Shown here: in pieces, positions 31,386-42,973 of the stretch
How positions within the stretch are numbered: the stretch's first letter is position 1
Layout of the letters: each line of letters opens with the position of its first letter
Assembly: GCA_023213315.1 (NCBI GenBank)
Contig: JAKCPI010003127.1
Coordinates: forward strand, 1 to 64,000
Reading direction: 5' to 3'
DNA from: Euborellia annulipes
Taxonomy: Eukaryota > Arthropoda > Insecta > Dermaptera > Anisolabididae
Length of the DNA stretch: 64,000 bases
Notes under the pieces: generated by a model
Seen by the model: the letters and a program-made list of their open reading frames with translations, nothing else
The model's database searches: none
Told to the model about the DNA's origin: nothing
Position numbers and translations under genes: made by a program

Positions 31386-32811
31386 AATTTTAATTAGAAT
31401 GAATTTTTATCAATTTTTAATTCAATTTTTGATTCCAGTAGTAGTGATTATTTGACGCCATCTTGATTCAGTATAACCTTACTTTCTACTTTTCAGTCAA
31501 CAAATTATTAAATTAAAATAAACAAATTACAATTTAAAATAAAATTTAGAAAATAGACCTAACAAAAAATAAAATCTATTTTAAAATGAGGCTTTCTAAT
31601 CATGATAATTAGTTTACTTTTGTATGATAAATAGATTAAAATATGTGTGCTGATTTTTTTAAATTCAAGAAGAAAAATTAGCGTCTTAACTGATTTATGA
31701 ACATTATTTAGTATTTATGATTATGATTATTATTATTATTTTTTGTTCATCCAGTCTTGTCATCATATATTTTCTAATTGAGTATTATAAATCTGGGGGC
31801 CACCCAGAGAGAGAATCTCTCTCTTTCTTTCTAAAGTGTTTCACAATATAATAATTGAAAAAAGAATTCATTCAAAAGACAAGTCATAATGTATCCTCGT
31901 TAGAAAAAGGTTTTGTTATTGCGCCTGAAAAATTCCAAGGTTACCTATATTTTGGGTGAAACAGGTTGAAAAGAAAGGTATTTTGGAATGCGAAAAAAAA
32001 GAAGGGAGGGGTTGAGTTACGTGCGGCGACGGCGGCGTCTTCTTTTTTACTTCAGGGCAGGTTCCCAAGCGCACACCTACGCACTGACACACACACAAAC
32101 AGGTTCATTCTAAAGAGAGAGACATTGTCCTGAAAAATCCATTCATTCATTCAATTCTTTCACCTCCCCCCACCCCCACCCTTCCCCCCAACTAAAAAAA
32201 AAAAATCTTTTTTTCTTTACTGGAGCAAGTGAAGTTTGAAACATCAAATTTATTATTATTTTACCTGTTGAGTGTTTTTCTTCTTTTTTTTCGCCAATAT
32301 CTGATCAGATTGCATCTTTTTTTTTTCCTTGGCTTTTTTTTTTAGAAACCGTGTGAACGTCTTTTAGGTCACATGAAGAATTTATTTTTGAAAATTATCA
32401 ATCCATCAATCATTCACTACTTGATAAAAAGCAGAAAATATTTGTTTAAAAAAAATATTCTCAGAACACTCAAATAGAAATTTAATTCTCTTCACCAATC
32501 AGCCAATTTTATCAAAAAACTTCATTCACACGATATTTTACTCAGGGGGTGCGTACGGGGATGGCAATGCCGAGTTATCCGAGCTAAGGCTGGCATTTGC
32601 ATCAGCTTTCAGCGTCCCCTTGACTTGTTTCTTTTCTCAGTCTCGTCTTTGTTTAAAAAATAATTTTGCCAACTCCGCATTAGAACAATGGCAGAATAAA
32701 ATAATAAGAGAAAGTGAAAAATTCGCACTGTACTAAAAATGTTAAATTATTATTTGCGGGATCTTCTATATGTCATTTCAGAAATTTCTTATATTATGGA
32801 AGATGAAAGAG
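31386..32811. other. Featureless stretch
   Basis: C-rich tract CACCTCCCCCCACCCCCACC at 32161 and several T-runs. The 60-residue minus-strand frame at 31916-32098 is not supported. Confidence 0.55.
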
Positions 32812-33022
32812 AAAAATCTGGCGTGACAGCACACATCTTTCTCTTACCCATCGGTAGTTGTGCACCGTGCTGGTGACACAAGATTTTTTGTGTCGAGATA
32901 TATTTAGTTTTCCCAAAGCACCTTAGTTTCAAACTTGACCACTTGCATTTCATAAGTAAAAAGTAAAAAAGTCAATTGATTCAAAATTTCCATAGTCTCT
33001 GTGTATTTTAAATGTTGACTGA
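32812..33022 (+). repeat. RepA long-variant 5' end
   Basis: The hairpin AAATCTGGCGTGACAGCACA ... GGTGACACAAGATTTTTTG is followed by AACTTGACCACTTGCATTTC and TTCAAAATTTCCATAG, as at 58.2 kb. It ends at AATGTTGACTGATG. Confidence 0.7.
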
Positions 33023-33879
33023 TGATAATATAAATAATAATAAGTACAGGTCGCATATTTGAATAAATGATTTTTTAATTGAATTCCAATAAGCATTGTT
33101 TAGATTAATTTTGATACGTACCAAAACTTTCACATCATATACATTTGACACACTCGTTTGTGTTACACCTATGCCGCTTATAACATTTTCAAAATTATTT
33201 CTTTTTTAAACTACCCCATAGACATGATTTGAGTTGAATAATTTTTTTTTCCTTTTTCATCATTCTGGCCGCTTATAATATTATTAGCTGATTGAAATCC
33301 GTATTTTATTATTTTTTCCATTTTATTTAATATTTTATGTTGTTTTCAATGTGCCCTTCCTCAGTCGATCAGAACTGACAAGGAACACTTCTCAGGCGTG
33401 AATCATGGATTTCGTTGATACTTAACGTGATTTGAAGTCCTATATGAAACATTGAAAATCCCCCGTAAACTTGCTGCTAAGGCGCAGTCATAATGCCGCA
33501 GTGTAAAATTAATCATCTCGATATGCTAACATTTTGCAGATGGTCTTTTTCGACACCCGAGGCTATTTTGAAAACACAGCACCTTTTGAAAAATTGTCTA
33601 CCAACCCCTAAAAAAGTTTTGTGAACAGAACTCATATTTCTTCAAAATTTTCGTTATTTTTTGATATATCTGGACCAAAAGATCTGACGCTAGAGATTTA
33701 TCCCTAAAAAAGTCGTCTAAAATTCTAGATATTGTATTCTTCAATCTAGCTATGTTTTACAGGACTTATTTCCAAAAAGGCGGACTAGGGCGGCGAATTT
33801 GTGAAAAAACTGCTTATTTATATAAAAGTTTTTTTTTAATAGAAAAGTATTTGATGTTGAAAAGGTATAGGTAATCAGA
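33023..33879. other. Featureless stretch
   Basis: Contains the patch at 33400-33515 with faint resemblance to 22.6-22.76 kb and a TGGTCTTTTTCGACACCCGAG segment that may be a decayed SINE 2 tail on the minus strand. Confidence 0.4.
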
Positions 33880-34131
33880 CAGTGGCGTAGCGAGCTTAAC
33901 TCGCCCCCGGGGCACAATACCTTATTAGCGCCCCCCCCCCCCATTCGAAAACCATATAATATTATATGTAAAATATACAAAATTATTATATTACACTGAC
34001 ACTAAATTTAAAATATATTTTTCCAGAAATCAATTATAATAAAAATAAAAATTATCCAGCAATTTTTTTGTTTAGCAGACCATTTGGCGCCCCTTTGTGA
34101 GCAGCACCCCCCCCCCCTCGCTCCGCCACTG
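33880..34131. mobile_element. hAT MITE (CAGTGGCG-AGCGAG family)
   Basis: The left end is CAGTGGCGTAGCGAGC and the right end is the complement of CAGTGGCGGAGCGAG. It has perfect 8-bp duplications TAATCAGA (33872-33879, 34132-34139). It is 252 bp, with C-runs beside both ends. No ORF. Confidence 0.85.
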
Positions 34132-34382
34132 TAATCAGAAGTCCACCGGCTTGTTAGGGTGTCTATCTATCTATCAGGATGGTTGAAAGGGTGAGAGGTT
34201 CGCGGCAAGAGTCCACTGCCTAGAGGCGGCAAATGCCTCAGTCCGCACCTGTATTTTTATATACAGTATGGGATGTATTAATAATTTTTAAAATTTAAAA
34301 AGATCCGATGGTATAAACCAAGTTGACCGATATGTTATTATATCACTAAACCTAGAAAGGTTTTGATACTTATTAAAAAGAA

Positions 34383-34470
34383 AAGTTCTTTTTTTTCGCC
34401 CCTTGGTCAGTGGTAAAGAACTCGTCTCTTGTGCTAAGGGTCAGGGTTTCGCTTCACAAATTTATTTCAA
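34383..34470 (+). mobile_element. tRNA-like SINE head, family 4
   Basis: CCCCTTGGTCAGTGGTAAAG (box A type) and GGTCAGGGTTTCGCTTC (degraded box B). No cloverleaf can be closed, so it is not a functional tRNA. The body is not recognisable. Confidence 0.45.
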
Positions 34471-35425
34471 TTTAATTGCTTACCTATTCATTTGAAATAA
34501 ATAAGAACGGGGTATTAGTTTTATTAAATATAACTATACTACTGTAAACTATTTTTTTTATTTAAATATAATCTTATAGAAAAAAGTTCTCATTGAATGC
34601 TAAAAAAAATTGGGAAAGTTTGTATTACCTTCTTAGTCCGCCACTGCCTATGGTAATTTATTTTAACTAAAAAATTAAATATCAATTAATAAAAAAATAA
34701 TTTAAATTTTTCGCGATAATATAATATGTAATATTATTTTTAATGTTCATTATATATATTAGGATTCGAATATGAAATAAAAATCACTTTTCAAAAAGTT
34801 GACATAAGGTATTTAATTTTAATTTAATAATTATTTTATTTTGTGTGAATGAAAAATAATTATGATTAAAATTTCAAAATTTTTCTAATTAAATTCGATC
34901 GAACTGCCATCTTGAGTTACTAACTTCTCGGCTAATCTATTTTGATAATTTCGCATCTTATATTCTTTGCCATGGATCCTCTATTTATTCTATTAAGAAA
35001 AACGTGCTCTGACATTTCTATGATTTTTTAATCAAATATTATTGTATTTTTTTATTAATTACTTCATTTTTTATATGAATTTTATTCTTATAATTATATT
35101 TATTAATTACAAATCATCTTAACTAATCATATTCAAAAATAATGCATTTATTTTCTCATCTGATTTCAAGGTTAGTATTTGATATTCATGTTTTAATTAC
35201 TTTCTTGTTAGAAAACTATTCTATTTAAATTCTCAAAGAAATTTAATTTTAAAATATATTATTCAATATAATTTCCAAATTCTTAAAATATTTATTGGTT
35301 TATATTAAGAATCAAATTCAACTCTTATGTCATGTAGAAATAATTTTCCTTTTTTAATACAAATCAATATTTATATCCATTTTCTCATTATAATACTAAT
35401 ATTTCTTTTCTCTTATTAATTTCAG

Positions 35426-35532
35426 AATATCATTCTAACTTCAACTTGTTCTTCAAGCTCCATGAAATAGAATTTTTCTTGACAGTGTGTTGTGACCTGA
35501 GAATTAAGCAATTTTTCTACTCCCAGCTGAAG
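35426..35532 (+). other. Exon-like block, + series, E1
   Basis: The acceptor TTAATTTCAG ends at 35425 and the donor is GTTAGTATTTGAT at 35533. Another donor with the same GTTAGTATTTGAT context follows TGATTTCAAG at 35171, suggesting a preceding exon ending at 35170. The block contains stops in all frames except short stretches. Its first 42 bases resemble blocks E2-E2'' (AACTTGT, CTTC-AG motifs). I read it as an exon of an uncharacterised, probably non-coding transcript. Confidence 0.5.
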
Positions 35533-35748
35533 GTTAGTATTTGATACTGGTTTTTAGTAAATTTGTTATAAAAAATCATTATTCTTATTTAATTTTCTTT
35601 TGAATTTGATTAGAAAAAATAATTTTATTTATTTAGTAAGAATAGTGTCATGTTAATTAAGCCTACCTTCAATTTTTTTAAACATATTTATAATTATTTC
35701 CATTTTCTTATTATAATACTAACATTTTTTTCCTCCTATTTATTACAG

Positions 35749-35811
35749 AATCCACAATTACAACTTGTCTTTCTTCGAGTTCATCTCAACATTTCTTGCA
35801 ATTGCCATTTG
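35749..35811 (+). other. Exon-like block, + series, E2
   Basis: 63 bases between TTTATTACAG and GTGAGTATT. It contains CAACTTGTCTTTCTTCGAGT and TTCTTGCAATTGCCATTTG. It is open in one frame, but the duplicate E2' is 67 bases long, so no common frame exists. Confidence 0.55.
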
Positions 35812-36466
35812 GTGAGTATTATTTTTCTATTTCATATATATATATATAGGCCTATATATATTTGTTTATAACAAATTATGCAAATATCAAATTAGGAATT
35901 TGTGCTGTTAATTATTCTTTATGGTTCTGGAGTCAAGATATAATCAAAATTTTTCTTGTCAATTTTATTATTTTTATTTTGAACCAAGTACAGTATCATA
36001 ATCAGGGAAATCTGACATTCAATGATTGATAAAGGATTCTAATTTAAAAATAAAATAAAATTAACAGCTAAAATTTGTTATATCCTGGCTCATGCTGAAA
36101 TATCTAGTCCATTATGTCCAATTATCATTATTTACATTTTTTTAAATTTTCTCACCCAAAATATTTTAATTTTTCTTTAGATCATTAAAAATATATATAT
36201 ATATATATATTTAATCTTTAAATCAAAACAAAAATGGGAAGAGAGGCTGGAATGAATGAAATATTATTTATGCTAAAATTAACAAAAAGTCTGAGAAAAT
36301 TAAATATATATATACAAAACTAATTTATTTAAAAAAATAATTTTATTAATTTAGTAAGAATAGTGTCATGTTAATTAAGCCTACCTTCAATTTTTTTAAA
36401 CATATTTATAATTATTTCCATTTTCTTATTATAATACTAACATTTTTTTCCTCCTATTTATTACAG

Positions 36467-36533
36467 AATCACAATCTAATTACAACTTGTCTTTCTTCGA
36501 GTTCATCTCAACATTTCTTGCAATTGCCATTTG
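36467..36533 (+). other. Exon-like block, + series, E2' (duplicate)
   Basis: 67 bases with the same acceptor (TTTATTACAG) and donor (GTGAGTATT) as E2. Flanking introns are also duplicated: TAAGAATAGTGTCATGTTAA occurs at about 35637, 36355 and 37129. A four-base net length difference from E2 argues against coding. Confidence 0.55.
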
Positions 36534-37240
36534 GTGAGTATTATTTTTCTATTTCATATATATATATATATTTGTATTAATAACTATGCAAATATTAAAG
36601 TAGGAATTTGTGCTGTTAAATATTCTTTATGGTTCTGGAGTCAAGATATAATAAAATTTTTCCTGTCAATTTTATTATTTTTATTTTGAACCAAGTACAG
36701 TATCATAGTCAGAGAAATCTGGCATTCAATGATTGATAAAGGATTCTAATTTAAAAATAAAATAAAATTAACAGCTAAAATTTGTTATATCCATCCAGGC
36801 TCATACTGAAATTAGTGTGATGACACTAATTGATATCTCACAGCCACATTCCATCGATCATACTGAAATATCTAGTCCATTTATCCAATTATTATTTTTT
36901 ACAATTTTTTATTAAATTTTCTCACCCAAAATATTTTAATTTTTCTTTAGATCATTAATATATATATATATATATATATATAATCTTTAAATCAAAACAA
37001 AAATGGGAAGAGAGGCTGGAATGAATGAAATATTATTTATGCTAAAATTAACAAAAAATCTTTGAGAAAACTAAATATATATATACAAAACTAATTTAAT
37101 TAGAAAAAATAATTTTATTTATTTAGTAAGAATAGTGTCATGTTAATTAAGCCTACCTTTAATTTTTTTAAACATATTTATAATTATTTCCATTTTCTTA
37201 TTTATAATACTAACATTTTTTTTCTTCCTATTTATTACAG

Positions 37241-37293
37241 AATCCCATTCTAATTACAACTTGTCTTTCTTCGAGTTCATCTCTGGCCAATCA
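37241..37293 (+). other. Exon-like block, + series, E2'' (truncated duplicate)
   Basis: The acceptor TTTATTACAG is kept, and the sequence matches E2' through CTTCGAGTTCATCTC. It then breaks into unrelated sequence (TGGCCAATCAGG) just upstream of a hAT MITE at 37340. The donor half is lost. Confidence 0.5.
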
Positions 37294-37339
37294 GGCACAT
37301 ACACACAGGGACAGGAAGTCAGCCGCTAGTGCTTTATAT

Positions 37340-37466
37340 CATCGGTTCCCAACCCGTGGACCGCGGGCTGATTGGAACTGGGCCTCGGACGTCTAAGGAC
37401 TACTGGACCTCAGCGTTTTTAACGGAAAAAGTGGGCCGCACATCAAAAAAAGGTTGGGAACCACTG
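37340..37466. mobile_element. hAT MITE (CAGTGGTTCCCAACC family)
   Basis: The left end is CATCGGTTCCCAACC and the right end is the complement of CAGTGGTTCCCAACC. It has perfect 8-bp duplications CTTTATAT (37332-37339, 37467-37474). It is 127 bp. Ends of the CAGNGGTTC type are common among hAT elements. Confidence 0.85.
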
Positions 37467-37924
37467 CTTTATATTATACTGTAGTATGATGATGTGATAA
37501 TAGTTAAGAGGTAGGGGAATTTTGGGTTGAATAACACAATTTATTCGAGGTTGATTAAAGAAAAAAAAATTTAAAAGAATTTTGCATGTTAATTAAAATA
37601 TTTGATTAAAACTAATAAAAAGATTATTTTAATTTTAATTAAATAGTAAAAAAGGCTACTTAATAAAAAATAACATTTCAATCATTACAGCTTCTTATTT
37701 CTGATAATTCACTTACAAATAGAATAGGATTCTGGTATAAAGAACTTTTTTGCCTTTAGGATTTAGCCGAGCAAAGGAGGATGATGATTCAATTTTAGGG
37801 ACGGGTTTTCTTTTCAACAAATTATTTTTATTAAAATTTAGTAAATAAATTTCTCTCATTTGCAAATATTTACATTCATTGTTTTAAATAAAAAAAGTAA
37901 TAAAATAAATTATTCTATTTTCAG

Positions 37925-38002
37925 AACTGCATCCTAACAATTTGCCATTTACCTGCTGCTCTTCGAGCCACACTCATCGTCCTCTGCTGCATCTGCCATT
38001 CG
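37925..38002 (+). other. Exon-like block, + series, E3
   Basis: 78 bases between CTATTTTCAG and GTGAGTCATT. It shares the AAC-TGCATCCTAACAATTTG opening and CTCTTCGAG/CATTCG ending pattern with E2, so it is a diverged paralogue. It is open in one frame (26 codons), Cys/Leu-rich, with no support from its relatives. Confidence 0.5.
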
Positions 38003-38107
38003 GTGAGTCATTTTAATAAAATTTTTCTCGTAAAATTCTGAAAATTAAATTTTATTTTAAAGGGATGGTGAGAATTCATTCAACCCAAAAATTATCTAAA
38101 GGAGGAA

Positions 38108-38393
38108 CAGGCGACTTGTCTTATTGGATAAGCTGGGGCTTAGTCATTCGGGGTAAAATTGTACTCGAGTTCGAACCCAAAAGTTCAATCAATTCGAGCG
38201 TCTCTACGGGAGCAATCGGAATATAATCCCAGTATAATATAATTCCAGGCACCTAGAGCCTGAGCCATGGGCTTGAACCATTCCTAGATTGATCCTCTCC
38301 AGGGGCCTTGAACCCGGGGAGTGATACGGGGAGCACAATAGATCTATAAGGTCGCAGTGCAGAGAAGCCACAAAACATCAAATCAATCAATCA
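38108..38393 (+). mobile_element. tRNA-derived SINE family 3
   Basis: Flanked by a 14-bp target duplication ATCTAAAGGAGGAA (38094-38107, 38394-38407). The tRNA-like head has TATTGGATAAGCTGGGGC and box B GAGTTCGAACCC. The body carries GCTTGAACCATTCC, AGGGGCCTTGAACCC and CACAATAGATCTATAAGG, and the 3' end is an (AATC)n tail. Intact duplications suggest recent insertion. Confidence 0.8.
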
Positions 38394-38420
38394 ATCTAAA
38401 GGAGGAATGAGGGAAATAAA

Positions 38421-38800
38421 TATTAGTATAAGGATATTTTATGGCTGGTTGAATTTGTATCAGGAATGAAAGTTGGAAGAAAACGCAGCCAAAATTTTTT
38501 TCTTTAAAAATATATTTTAACAGCTGACGTTTCGGCTTTGGTCAAAGCCATCCTCGGAGCTGCTATTGGTCATCATATATATATATATTTTGAATTGTAT
38601 CAGGTATTAAAATTAATTATTTAACATCAGGGAAAAAAGTCTTCAGTTCAAGACAAACTTTTTCCTTCTTTTATCACCCATACAATATATTTATTTTTGT
38701 GCCTAATGTGATAATTGACTCAGGGCAGTACAATTTCATCTAAATATATTTTTAAAGAGAAAATCTTGGCTGCGTTTTCTTCCACCTTTCATTCCTGATA
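38421..38800. mobile_element. Hammerhead-motif element, family P3 copy 2
   Basis: The outer ends TTAGTATAAGG, GGCTGGTTGAATTTG, TCAGGAATGAAAGTTGG and the inverted right end CTTTCATTCCTGA match copy 1 at 7564-8092. The left motif is intact, but the central and right-hand part (38580-38740) is shortened and the second motif is missing. ATAAATAT borders both sides and may be the target duplication. Confidence 0.65.
38519..38566 (-). ncRNA. Hammerhead-like motif, P3 copy 2
   Basis: On the minus strand: AGCTC, CGAGGA, T, GGCTTT, GACC loop, AAAGCC, GAAAC, GTC, AGCTG. It is identical in core, stem II and loop to the left motif of copy 1, including the C in place of U4. AGCT pairs with AGCT as stem I. 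Confidence 0.45.
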
Positions 38801-39010
38801 TAAATATATATTGTTGTTAGTTCTTTTCTTTTTAACCTAACTCGATAATTAAAAATAATTTTTTGAATAAAACTATTATTGATCAAATTGTTTAGTATAT
38901 CTATTCATAACATAGGCCTATATATATAATAATAGTTTATATATACATTTATATATGCGTCTACCCAGTGAATAAGTGATTATATTAATTCGATTTTGTT
39001 TATTTTCCAG

Positions 39011-39124
39011 GGCACGACTTTTAAAGTTTACCAACTGAAGAAGAAGACTTTAGATTGATTTCCAAAACGCACACCTTAATAACTACGTTTAGAGCCAGCC
39101 CCTGATGGTCCTCGCAGTCATTGC
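39011..39124 (+). other. Exon-like block, + series, E4
   Basis: The acceptor TTTATTTTCCAG ends at 39010. A GTAAGTCT donor at 39125 is plausible but overlaps a transposase fragment. The frame closes quickly (AGATTGA). Confidence rests only on splice-like ends. Confidence 0.35.
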
Positions 39125-39312
39125 GTAAGTCTTTGTCTCAAGTTTTCGTGAACTCTTTCCAGCATTTCAACAGGAATTTGGAGGATTTTGGCCCGAATGT
39201 TGTCTTTGAGAGCTTCCAGGGTCCTGGGACGGTCGTTGTAAACAAGGAATTTTATTTTTATGTAGCACCACAAGAAAACATCACAGGGGTTCACAGGAGA
39301 GCGCGCTGGCCA
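39118..39312 (-). pseudogene. Tc1/IS630-like transposase, C-terminal fragment
   Basis: The minus strand reads 64 codons and a stop: WPARSPVNPCDVFLW, then NDRPRTLEALKDNIR and PVEMLERVHENLRQRL. The pattern WPxRSPDLxPxDFFLWGYxK and the RPRTLExLKxxI--IP-xMLxRV tail are familiar from arthropod DDE transposases of the Tc1/mariner group. The catalytic Asp of SPDL is lost here. Only the C-terminal third is present and no ends were seen. Confidence 0.75.
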
Positions 39313-39644
39313 GTTTTAAATAGCCTCGTTGGGAGATGAACATTTAATTAATGATAGAATAAGAAATATTCTTTTATTAATATTATATAGGCCTAATACT
39401 TTTGTTTTCAGAGTCTCTCGTTTAGACAGCATTTAACTTAGAGCAACCTGTGAGGAGCAGTCTGAAAAAAAATAAAAAATAAAAATTAAATTAAATTACA
39501 TTAAATAAATAAACTTATTAAAAAAAATGTATTTAAAAAAAATATAAAACTTTATTTAATATTCTGATATGAATATATTTAAATAAGGAAATAAGATAGG
39601 GAAACAATATTCATATCTAATTAATTGTTTTTATTTTGTTTCAG

Positions 39645-39866
39645 GTCTAACTTGGAGAAACTTTTGAATATCCCACTGAGAAAAATATAAGATTATTTAA
39701 GATTAAGTTGCCGCGGAATGTGTACGATGCCGGCTCGTCAAGGTTTATCAAATGGAAGCCAGCCGTTGGTGTTGAATACCATAATTTGATGAATGTTTCA
39801 CCAAGATGTATCGACTTGGAAAATGGCACTCCGGACCGTATGAATGACAACTTAATAGGCTCTAGC
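39645..39866 (+). other. Exon-like block, + series, E5 (3' end unclear)
   Basis: It follows TATTTTGTTTCAG at 39644. The block is less AT-rich than its surroundings (GTTGCCGCGGAATGTG, GCCGGCTCGTCAAGG). No convincing donor is seen; a LINE remnant starts shortly after. A 67-residue minus-strand frame here has no support. Confidence 0.35.
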
Positions 39867-39889
39867 TGAGGAGATGGGAATGATAGAAG

Positions 39890-40832
39890 ATTTCACTGGG
39901 ACCAGAGGTCTGAGGGCCAATCCCTGGTTTGATATGGATTTCTTAGAACAGAAAAAGTTGGGGAGGAACTGCCTCGGAACCTTCAGATCGAGTGGCTATA
40001 GGCCGGAGTTTAAAAATAGCTACTTACAAAAAGATCATATAAAATTCTGGTGAAGACAAAGAAAACCTAATGATCCGGCTAAGCGAGTCTCTGTTCAGTG
40101 TTTGGGAATGGACGATTTCGGATCTATTGTCTTATGAATTCTATTCTCCCTGAGAACTGGCTCACTTATATTGAAACTATACTTAATAAGATACTGAACA
40201 GCGAAAAAGTCCTAAGGGATGGAGTGAGATTGAGATTAAGATGTTCATGACGCACAAGAAAAGTGATAAGAGCGAACCAGCCAATTACAGAGGCATAGCT
40301 CTGATAAATTGTGTTGCCAAACTTTCTACCCAGATTTTACTTTCAAGTTTGGAGAATTGGTGTGCTTTACAGAAACAATCCCTAAGGCTCAGGGCTCAGG
40401 AGAGATAAGGGCTGCTTGGACAATCTCCTTACGCTGAATGCACTTGTCCAGATTCGACTCCAGAGTCCTAAAAATAAGACCTACGCTATCTTTGTTGACT
40501 TCGAGAGGGCGTTTGATTCCCTACCCCATAATAAACTATGGTATAAATTATTTACCAAAGGAATAAGCGTCAAGTTTATCAGAATAATAAAAAAAACTTT
40601 ATGATAAGGCAAATATAAGAGTGAAATCGGACGCGCGAAGGCCTGTCGGCTGTGCAAGATCCCCAGGGTGAATGTTTGAGCCATCTTTTATATTCATATA
40701 TATATATATTGCCATGGAGGATTATTTCAGGAGTCATGGATGTTCTGGTGTATGTTACTCCTTCTCTTGACATTCTTCAGCTACTTTATGCCGATGACCT
40801 CGTACTGTTCTCTGACAAAAATATAAAATGAA
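39890..40832 (+). pseudogene. Non-LTR retrotransposon (LINE) pol remnant
   Basis: Translation across several frames gives NPWFDMDFL (pre-RT region), NYRGIALINCVAKL near 40283, DNLLTLNALVQIRL, FVDFERAFDSLPH near 40490 (the RT motif with the first catalytic Asp), and LYADDLVLFSD with the YADD box at 40787-40798. The stretch 40416-40604 is continuously open, but frameshifts and stops break the rest. A TA run at about 40697 sits where RT sequence is expected. Endonuclease, tail and ends are missing. The clade is not certain; RTE, R1 or Jockey-like RTs would all be candidates. Confidence 0.85.
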
Positions 40833-40921
40833 AATTAAATCATCATTAATATACAGTAAGTAAATAAACTATGCTATTTGTGCTCAATAAAAAAATATAA
40901 AAGTTTATTCAATATTTAGAT

Positions 40922-41123
40922 CAGTGCTTCCCAATCGGTGTGCCCCGGCACCTAAGGGTGCCGCGAGATATTTAGATAAGCCAAAAAAAAAAATAAATAA
41001 ATAAAGAGGCGGAAAAAATTTAGCTTTGCTAAAAAAAAAGGTCAAATGATTTTCACAAAAGGGAAAAATATTTTCCGCAAAACCCTTGGGGTGCCGTGGA
41101 CTACAAAAGGTTGTGAAACACTG
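40922..41123. mobile_element. hAT MITE (CAGTG-TTC-CAA family)
   Basis: Left end CAGTGCTTCCCAATCGG; right end, complemented, CAGTGTTTCACAACC. It has perfect 8-bp duplications ATTTAGAT (40914-40921, 41124-41131). It is 202 bp. GGGTGCCG motifs are inverted internally. It is related in its ends to the element at 37340. Confidence 0.85.
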
Positions 41124-41189
41124 ATTTAGATATTAGCATGTTTAAATGAATATACCAAGGTATAATTAATTATTTTCATTTTGTTTCAG

Positions 41190-41293
41190 ATCTTCATCTT
41201 TCTCCTGGCAACAAGTTGAAGTCGGCTAAAATGTTCACGAATTTGATCGCGAGTTTACATCAAATAGAAGCCAAGTGTCAACACCTACAATAT
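41190..41293 (+). other. Exon-like block, + series, E6
   Basis: 104 bases between CATTTTGTTTCAG and GTAAGTATAG, both strong splice signals. Composition is less AT-rich than the flanks. Stop codons occur in each frame or shortly after, and no homology is recognised. Confidence 0.5.
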
Positions 41294-41375
41294 GTAAGTA
41301 TAGTAACAAGGAATAAAAAAATACTTTATATCACATGTTGCAATTAAACAAGAATGGAATAAGTATGAAAATAAA

Positions 41376-41460
41376 ACGTGAAGATCCATCAAAATCTCGA
41401 AATCGAATTTTTGACATGAAACCAATACTTTCTCTCTATATATTCAAGAGAAAGTAAAAA
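41376..41460 (+). repeat. RepA 3'-end fragment
   Basis: AACGTGAAGATCCATCAAAA, AATTTTTGACATGAAACCAA, TACTTTCTCTCTATATATTC, then AAGAGAAAGTAAAAA. Confidence 0.7.
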
Positions 41461-41592
41461 TAATTAAAAACTATATATGATATAGTTATAGAAAAATTTT
41501 AGGGACAGAATAAAAAAAAACATTTAAAATACCATATATGACTATATTCAATATACTAATCATATCTAATAGTTTTTTTTTTACTTTTTCAG

Positions 41593-41763
41593 GCTCAAAA
41601 GGCACAACGCAGTGGCCGGGAATGGAGATGGAGAGTGAAAACTTCGCTGGACCATTTGCATCATATGGAGTTCATTGTCAAAAAAACTACAGGCTGATAG
41701 AGCAAGAATATCTAATGAAAAAGGAAACAGCGCGTCATTTTCTGGAAACTTCTTATTGTGTAG
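41593..41763 (+). other. Exon-like block, + series, E7
   Basis: It follows TTACTTTTTCAG and is followed by a weak donor (GTAGTT, or GTAGGT a few bases earlier). It is open in one frame for about 57 codons (GSKGTTQWPGMEMESENF...), with a stop just past the donor. No domain is recognised. It could be a coding exon, but its neighbours give no continuing frame. Confidence 0.4.
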
Positions 41764-42300
41764 GTAGTTAAACTTTCATTTTAAATACTTTCTACTCTTT
41801 TTGCTATAAAAAATAATACAGGTTCATTTTTGAGGTGCACTAATAATAAGAAACGTATTTCATTTAATTCAGGGTGGCTCTATGGACTCAGGAATTTATT
41901 TTAATTTTTTTTAGGAATACATTTCGTTTGTTTGGACCTGGTTCATTCACCCTCACAAATCCCTGGATCCCTCTTTTCTTTCCACCTGGGGCTTTCTCAA
42001 GTAAATTATTTACAAATTATATATCAATTAAAAAATGTTTAATTAAACTTGGCAATTCAAAATTAATAATGAAAAGAATTTTTGAAAATTTTTTCACTTT
42101 TTATCATTATAAGCAAAATTATTAAATATATATATATATAGGCCCTATATAAATTTCTATTTTTAAGACTTAATTTTTTAAATAGTTAATTCGGTTTTTG
42201 AAATATTAATAGAATTCAAATAGTGTTCAAAGGGTGCCATAGTATAGTTATATTTCATTTTCCAAGGGTTAGGTATAAATATAGGATATTAATAATTCGT

Positions 42301-42365
42301 TTTAAGGTCTTTTTCGGCATCGGAGACCGTTAGACCCCGTCCCCTATTTATTTCAATTGATTGGT
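42301..42365 (-). repeat. SINE family 2 3' tail
   Basis: On the minus strand: GACGGGGTCTAACGGTCTCC, GATGCCGAAAAAGACCTTAA. Only the tail is present. Confidence 0.5.
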
Positions 42366-42973
42366 ATCCAAGATATTAATAATAAAATAATACTTACCTT
42401 GAGAAGTCCTCATCTGGGAATGAAATGGCATTATCTCCTCTCCCTAAATACCTTAAGAAAACCTATTCATCTTAAATATTTAATTTAAAATTTTATTTTA
42501 ATTTAGAAAAGAATTTATAGATTTTAAGAAAATTTTATTCAAATTCATCTCGTAGTTTAAATTATTAAAAATATTTTTCCTAGCTATTCTTAGATTATTT
42601 TTTAATTTAACTTTATTAAATATTTGAATTCAACTTATAATTAAATAAAAAATATCTTTAATTATTCTGTAAATTAATATTATTGTAAAAAATGAGGATG
42701 AACAAGAATTTAATTTGCATTTGCATTGATACCGCTTCTCATGCATGGCTACTGTATTTTTTTCTTTTTTTGTTTTAAGCCTGTTGTATTATATATTTGT
42801 ATGCTTTTATAATGCTTTTTATATGGTGTTTTACTCTACTCATATTAACTACTAATAAGATTACATGTACAACTTTTTTGTATGCTAAAAAAAAAAAAAA
42901 AAAAAAAAACGAAACAACCCCAAAGCCTTCCAAGGTAGAAAAATAATAATAAATCCTATTTTTCTTTTTTAAG

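Larger units (their letters stand above)
35600..37295. repeat. Tandem duplication containing E2 blocks
   Basis: There are three tandem units of about 720-770 bases. Each includes TAAGCCTACCTTCAATTTTT, an exon-like block, TTGTGCTGTTAATTATTC-type intron, an AT dinucleotide run, and AAAATGGGAAGAGAGGCTGG. Units 1 and 2 are nearly complete; the third is cut short. Confidence 0.85.
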
